This document shows, piece after piece, positions 51,837-59,783 of a DNA stretch of 64,000 bases. Within the stretch, counting starts at the first letter, position 1. Each line of letters begins with the position of its first letter. Origin of the DNA: Streptomyces tubercidicus (GTDB lineage: Bacteria; Actinomycetota; Actinomycetes; Streptomycetales; Streptomycetaceae); NCBI RefSeq assembly GCF_027497495.1, contig NZ_CP114205.1, positions 6,634,001 through 6,698,000 of the forward strand, given 5' to 3'. Below the pieces are notes generated by a model that saw only the letters and a program-made list of their open reading frames with translations, was not told the origin of the DNA and did no database searches. A program made the translations under genes and the position numbers.

Positions 51837-53248
51837 TGGGCGTCACGCCAGGACGGCAAGAGCTCGTCGAGGAGGGCCTCGGTGCGGGGCGGGAGGCTGC
51901 GGGCGTCGCCGCTGTGCTCGTGATTGCGGGCAACGAGCGATGCTGCTGTTGATTCGAGCTTGGCCGCATCGCCTGTGGCGTGTGCGGCGCGGAGAAGTTC
52001 GTTCCAGAGTCGCTCGTCCGTCGGCGCGGTGGTCAAGGCCGTGTTGAGGGCGTTGAGCGCTGGTGCCGGGTTGCCGGCCTCCAAGTGGTGGGCGGACAGG
52101 GCCAGTGCGACGTCTGCCACCAGTAGGGGCAGCTCGGCCTCGCTGTTCTCGTGGGAAAGCCAGGTGTAGCGGCCCTGTGGGCGGTTTGCGAGCAGGGGGC
52201 CGTGGGCGAGTGCCAGGGCGTCGTTGAGCAGGCGTTCCCGTATGTGTGCTTTACGTGCGCCTCTGCCCGCGGTGGCCTCGTAGTGGAGGGTGCGGAGCAC
52301 GTCGAGGTCGGAGACGACGGACGGCGCGAGGGTGAGCTGACCGGTGGTGTCGGTGCCGAGCCGCGGGGTTCCGTCGGGGTCGCTCCCCAGCCAGGTTCGC
52401 AGGCGTTCGATGAGGGCGTCACGGACATCCTCGGTGACGCCGCGGGGCCACAGCACGGAGGCCAGAACGCGCGGGTGCACTCCTTCGCGATGGAGCAGGA
52501 GCATGACCAGCGCCTCGTGGAGAAGCGGGCTGTGCTCGGCGTCAGGTGCGTCGAGGCCGGTGATCTCGTAGGTGCCGATCAGCCGTGCGTACACCGCGGG
52601 TCGTCCGCTCGGGGTGATGTCCACCATGAACTGCGGGGGGCTGGGGGCCGGGTCGCGGTGGTCGTCGGGTGTGGGGCCGGCGTTCTCGCCACCGGCTTGC
52701 TTCACGGCCTCGCCCGGGATGGTCAGGCTGATGCGGTGGCCGGGGTTGAGGCGGACCGGGAGGCCGGTGGCGGCGAGGTGCTGGCCGGTGGTCTGTTGCC
52801 ACTGGTGCCAGGTGTCGGGAGCGTGGGTGGGGTGGGTGAAGGCCGGGATGTAGCGGCTGCCGTCGTCCTCGACGACGCTGTAGAGGCCGGTCTGCCCCTC
52901 CTGGGCGAACAGGAGGAGCGTGGCCTCGCGGAAGGCCGCGAGGAGTTCCTGCTCGCTGCCGTAACCGGTGACGGCGCGCTGCAGGGCTTCGTCCAGGGCC
53001 GTGACAGGGGGTGGGAACTCCAACGCCGTCGGCGACGGGCGGTAGTTCGGGTTGTGCGTGAAGGAATCGAGCTGGCCGAAGCTGTCGACGGACCAGCCGC
53101 CGATGATGCCGTACGGGGGGACCGCGCCGTTGGGGTCGAAGTACGGGTCGATCGCGTACACGTAGCCGCCGCGCTGCTGTGCGGCCTGGGCGCGCAGAGC
53201 CTCGGTGACCGGGGGAACGGCGGGGGCAGGGCCGGCCGGAGTGGTCAC
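51821..53248 (-). CDS. SseB-domain/winged-helix-BTAD fusion, type VII-associated
   Basis: This 475-residue protein is the last gene of the minus-strand effector operon. Residues about 20-75 form a segment seen in Streptomyces type VII-associated proteins (PPYGIIGGWSVDSFGQLDSF). Residues about 85-180 resemble SseB (AAFREATLLLFAQEGQTGLY, PAFTHPTHAP, LPVRLNPG). From about 225 comes a winged helix (EGVHPRVLASVLWPRGV) and a SARP-type BTAD helical domain. GTG 53248 overlaps the previous stop (GTGA). It could be a regulator or adaptor that couples secretion to expression. Confidence 0.75.
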   Translation of the reverse strand: MTTPAGPAPAVPPVTEALRAQAAQQRGGYVYAIDPYFDPNGAVPPYGIIGGWSVDSFGQLDSFTHNPNYRPSPTALEFPPPVTALDEALQRAVTGYGSEQELLAAFREATLLLFAQEGQTGLYSVVEDDGSRYIPAFTHPTHAPDTWHQWQQTTGQHLAATGLPVRLNPGHRISLTIPGEAVKQAGGENAGPTPDDHRDPAPSPPQFMVDITPSGRPAVYARLIGTYEITGLDAPDAEHSPLLHEALVMLLLHREGVHPRVLASVLWPRGVTEDVRDALIERLRTWLGSDPDGTPRLGTDTTGQLTLAPSVVSDLDVLRTLHYEATAGRGARKAHIRERLLNDALALAHGPLLANRPQGRYTWLSHENSEAELPLLVADVALALSAHHLEAGNPAPALNALNTALTTAPTDERLWNELLRAAHATGDAAKLESTAASLVARNHEHSGDARSLPPRTEALLDELLPSWRDAQSAAD

Positions 53249-53655
53249 AGCGACTGGCTCCACTGCTCTTCGAAGGCGATCTGCTCGGCGACAGTGGCCA
53301 GCGTCTCGCAGGGTGCGGGGTGGAAGGTCTGGATGAGATCGGCGCGGGTGGGGCGAAGGCCCGGCCTCAGTAGGCAGACGAGGAAACCCCCCGTATCACG
53401 GCACATCCCGGAGGGCCAGGTGTCGCGACGCGAGCCGTTGACACCCAGGAGCCACCCCTGGGGTTCGATCTGCTCGCGGATGCGGGTGAGCGCCTCGAAG
53501 CAGTCATCCGCTCTGCCGGTGACATGCCCCCAAGGGCCGTAGGCGGTTACGGTGAAATCGTAGTTTTCGCCCTCCCAGAGCAGGATGGCGTCGGCCTGCT
53601 GGTCGCCGTTGAAGGCGAGGACGGCGAAGTGGTCGGGGACCTGGTGGCCACTCAT
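53245..53655 (-). CDS. Candidate immunity protein for the ART toxin
   Basis: This 136-residue cytoplasmic alpha/beta protein of no recognised family lies directly downstream of the toxin gene. Its ATG overlaps the toxin stop (ATGA), so toxin and this product are made together, as expected of toxin-immunity pairs. It is acidic, has no signal or membrane segment, and includes GVNGSRRDTWPSGMCRDTGG and a C-terminal EEQWSQSL. I infer immunity from position and size only; a secretion chaperone is the alternative. Confidence 0.6.
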   Translation of the reverse strand: MSGHQVPDHFAVLAFNGDQQADAILLWEGENYDFTVTAYGPWGHVTGRADDCFEALTRIREQIEPQGWLLGVNGSRRDTWPSGMCRDTGGFLVCLLRPGLRPTRADLIQTFHPAPCETLATVAEQIAFEEQWSQSL

Positions 53656-55475
53656 AGGGTCCATCCTTCGGGCAGTTGACTGGAGGGCGGTGCTTCAGGG
53701 GCGGGAGCGACGGGTTTTTTGGGGATATGAGGCTCGTAGTGGGGGTTCGGTATCCATTCCCCCTTGGTTCCGGTGCGGGGGTCCATCTCCCAGGCTCCCT
53801 TGATGTGCTTGCGGTCGATGCCGCCGGCGAAGGCGATCTCCTGGTCGATCTCGTGGTACTTGTTGTTCGGCAGGGTCTCGTTGACGTCGATGCCGCCGGG
53901 GGCGTCGACCTCGTACCGGTAATGGGTTACCCAGTTGGCATCGGCGTCCCTGGTGGTGCTCACAAAGGCCGACCCATGGCTGCTCTCCACATAGCCAAAA
54001 AGGTCCACGTTGGACGAGTCGCGTGGATGGAAGCCCTGGTCGAAGATCTCCCGGGGATGGCGGTTGTCGTTGCGGTACAGCGGCTCGTGGCTTTCGCGCC
54101 ACACCGGCTTGTGGCTCATGCCGTCGATGTCGATGTTCTTGTCCACGGCTGCGGGAAGGCTGCGAGGGTCGTCCGGGTCCAGATCCCTGCCCGCCCCGGC
54201 GGCGTCATCGGGGTGCTCGCCCCCGTCATCGGCGCGCTCGGCCGCCTCATCGGAATGCGTTGCCGCATCATCGGTGTGCCGAGCTGCGTCGGCCGCGTCA
54301 TCGCCGTGCCCGGCAACGCCGGCGGAGTCCTTTGCGGCGGCATGGGCGGCGTCTTTGGCGGCAGCGCTTTCCATGCCGTGGGCGGCGGCTTTGGCTCCGA
54401 CCTTGCTCACGGCGCCTCCGCCGCCGATGAAGTTCGTCGCGAAGGCGCCGATGGCCTGGTTGCGGTCGGTGCCCCAACCCTCGCCGATGAAGCCCTTGAC
54501 CAGCTCGGTGGGGTGGTTGGCAGTGTGGATCAGGCCGCCGGCGACACTGGTGAGATTGGTGGCGTAGTCGGCCGGGTGGGTCAGGTTGTAGGGGTCCTGG
54601 GGGTTGACTGTGCGGACCAGGCGCAGCAACGAGGTGCCGGTCTTGATGATGCCGCCCAGCTGGTGCTCGGCCCCGACCAGCTGGTTTTTCACCATGTTGC
54701 CGGCTTCGCGCTTGAGGCGGGCCAGGCCCTGTGGCTCGGCAGGTGCCCGACCGGTGGCTCGGGCGAGTTTCACGGTCAGTTGGGCGCCGGCGCTGTCGCG
54801 CTGGCTGCGGGCCGTCTTGAGCAGGTGCTCTGCGGACTTGCGTCCCTCGGCGCCGGGGTCGTGGAACGGGCCCGGCTCCTGCGGAGACTGGTTCCCGGCG
54901 GCGTCGGCCTGCTGGTTGTAGTTGTCGACCTTGCGCTTGTACTGCTCCACGGCCGCCGCGGTCTTCTTCTGGGCCTGCTTCCACCGCTCGACCGCCTCGC
55001 GGGCCTGCTTACCCGCCCACTCGACCGTGTCGGCGTAGTGATCCAGCGCAGCGGCCGCGTCCTCGAACGAGTCGGCGGCGGTCAGCCAGCGCTTGGGGTG
55101 GGTCTGCACCTTCTCGCGAAAGCGGTCAGCGGCCTTTCCGTGCCAGTCCGAGGGATCCATCTTCCGCAGGGCGGAGCCGGTGCGCTCGAAGGCCGCGCCC
55201 AACTTCTTCACGTTCCCGGCGGACTTACGGATGCTGCTCGCGTCCCCGTGCAGCAGCAGGGCGGGGTCGTCGGTCTCGTTCAGCTCCAGCTCGCGGGTCT
55301 GGGCACCCAGCCCCTCGGCCGCCCAGGAGCCGGCTGCGTCGGCCTTGTCGGCCCAGTCGTGTGCGCCCACGTCATCAAGCATCTTCGCCGTACCGTGGGC
55401 GACGGTCTGCACCCCGTCGGCGAAGGTGTCGCGGGCCGACTGGGTGACGCGGTCCAAATCGTCGAAGAGGCCCAT
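53652..55475 (-). CDS. Polymorphic toxin: WXG-type N-terminus, scabin/pierisin-like ADP-ribosyltransferase C-terminus
   Basis: This 607-residue protein has a helical WXG/LXG-like N-terminal region (residues about 75-195, with DWHGKAADRFREK and a long coiled coil), a Gly/Ala hydrophobic middle, an Ala/Asp-rich linker (about 360-440) and a C-terminal domain from about 455. That domain reads PLYRNDNRHPREIFDQGF (Arg468), AFVSTTRD (Ser506-Thr508) and DQEIAFAGGI (Glu546), the R-STS-xxE order of DNA- or nucleotide-modifying ARTs such as scabin and pierisin. The usual Gln two residues before the Glu is Asp544. ATG 55475 overlaps the upstream stop by one base. Confidence 0.8.
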   Translation of the reverse strand: MGLFDDLDRVTQSARDTFADGVQTVAHGTAKMLDDVGAHDWADKADAAGSWAAEGLGAQTRELELNETDDPALLLHGDASSIRKSAGNVKKLGAAFERTGSALRKMDPSDWHGKAADRFREKVQTHPKRWLTAADSFEDAAAALDHYADTVEWAGKQAREAVERWKQAQKKTAAAVEQYKRKVDNYNQQADAAGNQSPQEPGPFHDPGAEGRKSAEHLLKTARSQRDSAGAQLTVKLARATGRAPAEPQGLARLKREAGNMVKNQLVGAEHQLGGIIKTGTSLLRLVRTVNPQDPYNLTHPADYATNLTSVAGGLIHTANHPTELVKGFIGEGWGTDRNQAIGAFATNFIGGGGAVSKVGAKAAAHGMESAAAKDAAHAAAKDSAGVAGHGDDAADAARHTDDAATHSDEAAERADDGGEHPDDAAGAGRDLDPDDPRSLPAAVDKNIDIDGMSHKPVWRESHEPLYRNDNRHPREIFDQGFHPRDSSNVDLFGYVESSHGSAFVSTTRDADANWVTHYRYEVDAPGGIDVNETLPNNKYHEIDQEIAFAGGIDRKHIKGAWEMDPRTGTKGEWIPNPHYEPHIPKKPVAPAPEAPPSSQLPEGWTL

Positions 55476-56086
55476 CACTTCCCCTTCGCCGCGGTGTCTG
55501 TGTCCTGCCCGTCGTCGTCGCCGCTGAAGGGTGCGGAGGCGACGGCCTTCGCCACCCCGATGTGGCCCCCGGTCACTCCGGTCTCAGTGACGTCCGTCCA
55601 GGCGTTGGAGAGGTTCTTCCGGCTCTCCTTGTAAGCGTCCTTGAAGCTGTCCATGGAGTAGTCGGGGGTGTAGGCGTCCTCGATCTTGCCGCCCACCTGG
55701 CTCCAGGACATCTTCTCCGCCTTCTCCGAGGTCAGCGTCGGGTCGGCAGTCGCGGACAGCACCACGTCCTTGAGGACGCCCGTGCCGTACTCCTCCGCCT
55801 CCTCGTAGTAGCCCGCGTTCAGATCCAACGCCCCGGCCACGTCGTCGCCCTCGTCCAAGAGCGCCTGGACCTCCCAGCCCCAACGCTCGGCGAAGTCGTC
55901 CAGCATCTGAGAAGCAGCGGAGTGCCCCATCACGGTCGGCGGCACCGACAGATCGGAGAAGCCCTGACCCGTGGTCGCCTCGGTCGCATCCGTGATCTTC
56001 TTCAGCTCGTCCAGCGCATCGTTGATGCCCTTGGACACCTGCTTCAGGATCTGCGGATCGACCCCGAAATCACCACCGCTCACCAT
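55475..56086 (-). CDS. WXG/ESX-like type VII secretion helper protein
   Basis: This 203-residue mostly helical protein begins with a predicted coiled coil (QILKQVSKGINDALDELKKI) and has a central RWGWEVQALL (W-x-W turn) and AGYYEEAEEYG, which contains the Y-x-x-x-E form of the type VII secretion tail signal. The C-terminal 50 residues are polar. It is larger than a true WXG100 protein and may be a co-secreted partner of the toxin that follows. ATG 56086 has GGGGGAG upstream; GTG 56083, overlapping the previous stop, is also possible. Confidence 0.7.
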   Translation of the reverse strand: MVSGGDFGVDPQILKQVSKGINDALDELKKITDATEATTGQGFSDLSVPPTVMGHSAASQMLDDFAERWGWEVQALLDEGDDVAGALDLNAGYYEEAEEYGTGVLKDVVLSATADPTLTSEKAEKMSWSQVGGKIEDAYTPDYSMDSFKDAYKESRKNLSNAWTDVTETGVTGGHIGVAKAVASAPFSGDDDGQDTDTAAKGK

Positions 56087-56556
56087 GCGGCAAGCTCCCC
56101 CTTGGCCACGGATTCCTTATCGAGCGCAATGCCATCCGGCACGATTCCGGAGACGGGTGGCAGGAAGGCGCGAAGTCCGGAGGACACGTCCACCACGACC
56201 CCCATCGGAACCCGGTCCCGCTCCACCAGCTCAGGAAGCAGCTCCTGCAACAGCTCCTCACCGCCCACGCGCAGGTAGCGCACGTACCGGGCCAGTTCGG
56301 CGGGCAGTTCGTCGGGCTTGGCCGCCTCCCACTTCTGCTGCAGAAAGGCGTGCATCTCACCTGTGCTGGTGAATGCGAACAGCCAGCGACTGTCGTCCAA
56401 CTCGCCACTCCACAGGGCGCCTTCACCCAGCAGGGGGAGCAGAAGCTCCGCGCCCCGCGCGGCCTCGACCAGCGCCTGCGGATCCCCTTCACCCCGTAGG
56501 AACGCGGCCATCTGCGCGCGCAGTTCCGCCGTCCCTGTCGACAGCTCGCTGCCCAT
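56080..56556 (-). CDS. SseB-like protein, first gene of the effector operon
   Basis: This 158-residue protein resembles the SseB N-terminal domain: AAFLRGEGDPQALVEAARGA, LLLPLLGEGALW, DDSRWLFAFTSTGEMHAFL, and GVVVDVSSGLRAFLPPVSG. It has no signal peptide and is likely to be a cytoplasmic chaperone or adaptor for the secreted proteins encoded next. The start could be ATG 56556 or GTG 56568; ATG is given. The following gene overlaps its stop by 4-7 bp. The promoter is expected between 56560 and 56700, but no clear elements were seen. Confidence 0.7.
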   Translation of the reverse strand: MGSELSTGTAELRAQMAAFLRGEGDPQALVEAARGAELLLPLLGEGALWSGELDDSRWLFAFTSTGEMHAFLQQKWEAAKPDELPAELARYVRYLRVGGEELLQELLPELVERDRVPMGVVVDVSSGLRAFLPPVSGIVPDGIALDKESVAKGELAAW

Positions 56557-56897
56557 CCGGCCCCGCACCCCTGCTTGTGTCTACCTGTCACGACTTCCGC
56601 GCATGCCAGGCGGCTCGGTACGTCAGTGACCACATGGCATGAGCAGGTCAGATACTAGATCGACTTCTGCGATCCCCGCGAATCGGGAGAGGGCGCGAGT
56701 CCTTCCCGTAGGCGCAATCGGCGGTGACTCAGACGAGGGGGAATGGGGAGACCGCGGGGCGTTCGATCATGGCGCGGGCAAGGTTGCCCTTCATGGCGAA
56801 GTTGCGCTCGCCGGGAACGCGGCCGTCTGTCGTCCGAGGGCGTGCGGAAGGGGCCCGGCGGGGGTGGCGAGAGCCGCCCGGGGCGGGTCCGGCCGTC
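56557..56897. other. Region upstream of the effector operon, no gene seen
   Basis: About 340 bp without a supported gene. The left half is less GC-rich than average and should hold the operon promoter. A plus-strand open frame from 56639 lacks a ribosome-binding site and homology-like content. Confidence 0.4.
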
Positions 56898-56935
56898 GGC
56901 GCTGTTCCAGAAGGAACTCACCCTGGAACAGCGCC
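56898..56935 (-). terminator. Hairpin after the 3-hydroxyacyl-CoA dehydrogenase gene
   Basis: GGCGCTGTTCCAG (56898-56910) pairs perfectly with 56923-56935, loop 12 nt, placed 24 nt beyond the minus-strand stop. Confidence 0.7.
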
Positions 56936-56958
56936 ACTTGGCGGTGCCGTCGCGCCCC

Positions 56959-57816
56959 TCAGTACGCGTAGAACCCCGACCCCGACTTCCGCCCCAGCCG
57001 CCCCGCGTCGACCATGCGGGCGAGCAGCGGCGGAGCGGCGTACAGCGGCTCCTTGTACTCGTGGTACATCGACTCGGCGACCGAGGCCACGGTGTCCAGG
57101 CCGATCAGGTCGGTGAGCTTGAGGGGGCCCATGGGGTGGGCGCAGCCCATTTCCATGCCGTTGTCGATGTCCTCGCGGCTGGCGATGCCCGACTCGAACA
57201 TCCGGATCGCGGAGAGCAGGTAGGGGATGAGCAGGGCGTTGACGACGAAGCCGGAGCGGTCCTGGGCGCGGATCGCATGCTTGCCCAGGACGTCCTGCAC
57301 CAGTGCCTCGGAGCGCTTGATGGTCTCCTCGCCGGTGGTCAGGGCGGGGATCAGCTCGACGAGCTTCTGCACCGGTGCCGGGTTGAAGAAGTGGATCCCG
57401 ATGACCTGGTCGGGGCGGGAGGTGGCGACCGCCAGCTTCACCAGTGGGATCGACGAGGTGTTGGAGGCCAGGATGGCGTCCGGACGGGTGATCACCTGGT
57501 CGAGGACCTGGAAGATCTCGGTCTTGACCTGCTCGTTCTCCACCACGGCCTCGATGACGAGATCGCGGTCGGCGAACTCCCCGAGATCGGTGGTGAAGCT
57601 GAGCCGGCCGAGTGTCGCGTCGCGCTCCGCGGCGGTGATCTTGCCGCGCTCGGCGGCCTTGCCGAGGGAGTTGGTCAACCGAGTACGACCCAGCTCCAGA
57701 GCCTCGCCGGTGGTCTCGGCGACCATGACGTCCAGTCCGGCGCGGGCGCACACCTCGGCGATGCCTGCGCCCATCTGGCCGCAGCCGACCACTCCGACGC
57801 GTTCGATGTCGGTCAC
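56959..57816 (-). CDS. 3-hydroxybutyryl-CoA dehydrogenase family protein
   Basis: This 285-residue NAD(P)-dependent enzyme interconverts 3-hydroxyacyl-CoA and 3-oxoacyl-CoA in short-chain fatty acid or ethylmalonyl-CoA metabolism. The Rossmann motif is VGVVGCGQMGAGIAEVCA. The catalytic His is in IGIHFFNPAPVQKLVE, with Glu in LVELIPA, and the C-terminal helical domain includes DRSGFVVNALLIPYL and GHPMGP-like CAHPMGPL. Length is normal for Hbd. GTG 57816 follows GAAAGG; the frame is open far upstream but similarity starts here. Confidence 0.95.
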   Translation of the reverse strand: MTDIERVGVVGCGQMGAGIAEVCARAGLDVMVAETTGEALELGRTRLTNSLGKAAERGKITAAERDATLGRLSFTTDLGEFADRDLVIEAVVENEQVKTEIFQVLDQVITRPDAILASNTSSIPLVKLAVATSRPDQVIGIHFFNPAPVQKLVELIPALTTGEETIKRSEALVQDVLGKHAIRAQDRSGFVVNALLIPYLLSAIRMFESGIASREDIDNGMEMGCAHPMGPLKLTDLIGLDTVASVAESMYHEYKEPLYAAPPLLARMVDAGRLGRKSGSGFYAY

Positions 57817-57975
57817 ATCGTGCCTTTCGCTGATCTTCAGGACCGGCGGTACGCCGTAAGGGTCCGGCACCCGCCTCGGCCCCGACGTTACTCCGCGCGG
57901 TGCTGGGCCACGGCTGCCGGGGCGGGCATTCTGAGCCCTCAGGACCGGACGAACCGGATGACTTGGGGACATTTG

Positions 57976-59208
57976 ATGAGACGGATCACCCGCCGAACCT
58001 TCGCCGCCGCCGCGCTGGGGACCGCGGCCTCTTCCCTGCTCACCACGGGGGCGGCGCCGTCCGCGAGCGGGGCGCCGCGGCGCGAGCTGCGCGGGATGTG
58101 GCTGGCGACCGTCGCCAACCTCGACTGGCCCTCCAGCGCGAAGCTCAAACCCGCCGAGCAACAGCGCGAACTGCGCGCCCTCTTGGACACCGCCGTCGCC
58201 CGCCGGCTCAATACGGTGTTCTTCCAGGTGCGGCCCACCGCGGACGCCCTGTGGCCGTCCCCGTACGAGCCCTGGGCGCAGTACCTGACCGGCCAGCAGG
58301 GCCGCGACCCCGGCTGGGACCCCCTCGACTTCGCGGTCGGTGAGGCGCACCGGCGGGGCCTTGAGCTGCATGCCTGGTTCAATCCGTACCGGGTCGCCAA
58401 CCACACCGACCCCGGCCGGCTCACCCCGGACCACCCGGCCCGCCGGCACCCGGGCTGGGTCCTCCCGTACGGGGGCAAGCTCTACTACAACCCCGGACTG
58501 CCGGAGGTCCGCGACTTCGTCCAGGACGCGATGCTCGACGCGGTGCGGCGCTACCCCGTCGACGGGGTGCACTTCGACGACTACTTCTATCCGTATCCGG
58601 TCGCCGGGCAGCGCTTCGATGACGACGCGGAGTTCGAGGAGTACGGCAGCGGCTTCGCGAACCGGGCCGCCTGGCGGCGGGACAACATCGACCGGCTGGT
58701 GTACGAGATGGCCCGGAAGCTCCAGGACGGGAACGAGCGGGAGGGGCGCCGGGTGCGGTTCGGGGTCAGCCCGTTCGCGGTCTGGCGCAACCAGAGCACC
58801 GACCCGCAGGGCTCCCGTACCAAGGCCGGGGTGCAGACCTACGACGATCTGTACGCCGACACCCGCCGCTGGGTGCGCGAGGGCTGGCTGGACTACATCG
58901 TGCCGCAGGTCTACTGGCCCCTCGGCTCCACGCCCGCCGACTACGCCGAACTCGTGCCCTGGTGGGCGCGGACCGTCGACGGCACGGACGTGGACCTCTA
59001 CATCGGCGAGGCCCTCTACAAGGCGGGTGACACCCAGCCCGCTGCCTGGAAGGACCCGGCCGAACTCTCCCGCCATCTGACCTTCGCCCGCCGCTATCCG
59101 CAGGTGGGCGGCCATGTCTACTTCTCGGCCAAGGAGGTGGCCAGGGACCGGGTGGGGGCCATGGCGCGGGTCGTGCGCGACCACTACGGCAGCGCGGCAC
59201 GGGGATAG
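57976..59208 (+). CDS. Tat-exported GHL10/DUF187-type glycoside-hydrolase-like protein
   Basis: The 410-residue product starts with a twin-arginine signal (RRITRRTFAAAALGTAASSL) and is probably exported folded by the Tat system encoded at 6.7-8.0 kb. The mature part is a TIM-barrel glycosyl-hydrolase-like domain of the GHL10 family: ELRGMWLATVANLDWPS, NTVFFQVRPTADALWPS, LELHAWFNPYR, PVDGVHFDDYFYP and YIVPQVYWPLG, with acidic residues in the place of catalytic ones. It probably acts on cell wall or extracellular polysaccharide. ATG 57976 is preceded by GGGGA. Confidence 0.9.
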   Translation: MRRITRRTFAAAALGTAASSLLTTGAAPSASGAPRRELRGMWLATVANLDWPSSAKLKPAEQQRELRALLDTAVARRLNTVFFQVRPTADALWPSPYEPWAQYLTGQQGRDPGWDPLDFAVGEAHRRGLELHAWFNPYRVANHTDPGRLTPDHPARRHPGWVLPYGGKLYYNPGLPEVRDFVQDAMLDAVRRYPVDGVHFDDYFYPYPVAGQRFDDDAEFEEYGSGFANRAAWRRDNIDRLVYEMARKLQDGNEREGRRVRFGVSPFAVWRNQSTDPQGSRTKAGVQTYDDLYADTRRWVREGWLDYIVPQVYWPLGSTPADYAELVPWWARTVDGTDVDLYIGEALYKAGDTQPAAWKDPAELSRHLTFARRYPQVGGHVYFSAKEVARDRVGAMARVVRDHYGSAARG

Positions 59209-59310
59209 GTCCCTGCACGCGGAAAGGCCCGTCCCTCAGGGCAGGCCCTGGTCGCGGCCCGCGCGGGCGGTGGCGTCGTCCGCGCGGCCGCGGTGGCGAT
59301 CCGCGTACGG

Positions 59311-59362
59311 GTCCGTGTACGGGGTCCGGCTACCGGCCGGGTCCGCGTACGGGGTCCGGCTA
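59311..59362. repeat. Two 22-bp direct repeats, period 30
   Basis: GTCCGTGTACGGGGTCCGGC plus TA at 59311-59332 recurs at 59341-59362 with one change. Both copies lie between the convergent GHL10 and DUF1918 genes. Confidence 0.8.
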
Positions 59363-59366
59363 GCGG

Positions 59367-59576
59367 CTACCGGCCGCTGTCCACGTCCGTGGTCTTGCCG
59401 TGCCGGACGACGCAGTCGGGGCCGGGCGACATGATCGCCTCATGCCCGTCCTCGGCGCGGACACGGTAGGGCGGGTCGCCGTTCGTGCCCAGTACCTCAA
59501 TGATCTCGACAACCCTGTCGTGATGCCCGACGGTCCTGCCGTGCACCACCAGCCGGTCGCCCCTGCTTGCGTGCAT
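59367..59576 (-). CDS. DUF1918 protein
   Basis: This 69-residue basic beta-rich protein is typical of DUF1918 (MHASRGDRLVVHGRTVGHHD, DPPYRVRAEDGHEAIMSPGPD). The family is an SH3-like fold widespread in actinobacteria, sometimes linked to stress conditions; its molecular role is unknown. GGAGGA precedes the ATG with about 6-nt spacing. Three AACCGTTG direct repeats lie 59-90 bp upstream. Confidence 0.88.
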   Translation of the reverse strand: MHASRGDRLVVHGRTVGHHDRVVEIIEVLGTNGDPPYRVRAEDGHEAIMSPGPDCVVRHGKTTDVDSGR

Positions 59577-59634
59577 AAGGGTCCTCCCCGCTTCGGGGCG
59601 GCCGTGCGACCGGTTCGGCCGACAGCATGGCGGC

Positions 59635-59666
59635 CAACGGTTGAACGGCCAACGGTTTCAACGGTT
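59635..59666 (-). promoter_or_regulatory. Three AACCGTTG direct repeats upstream of the DUF1918 gene
   Basis: On the minus strand AACCGTTG occurs exactly three times, at 59659-59666, 59650-59657 and 59635-59642, with periods of 9 and 15 bp. They could be regulator half-sites for the DUF1918 gene. Confidence 0.5.
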
Positions 59667-59783
59667 TACGGGCCTGGAGCAGCCCGGGACGGCGGTATCT
59701 GCCTTCGCGGCAAGTTTACGTCCGGAGGGGGCGGCCGCACCCGGTAAGTGGTGGTTCGCCCCCTTCCGGTGGCCGGCCGCCGG

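Noticed and set aside
56639-56971. 110-codon plus-strand frame upstream of the effector operon
   Set aside because: No ribosome-binding site and low-complexity Arg/Gly-rich product; it runs into the terminator hairpin at 56898.
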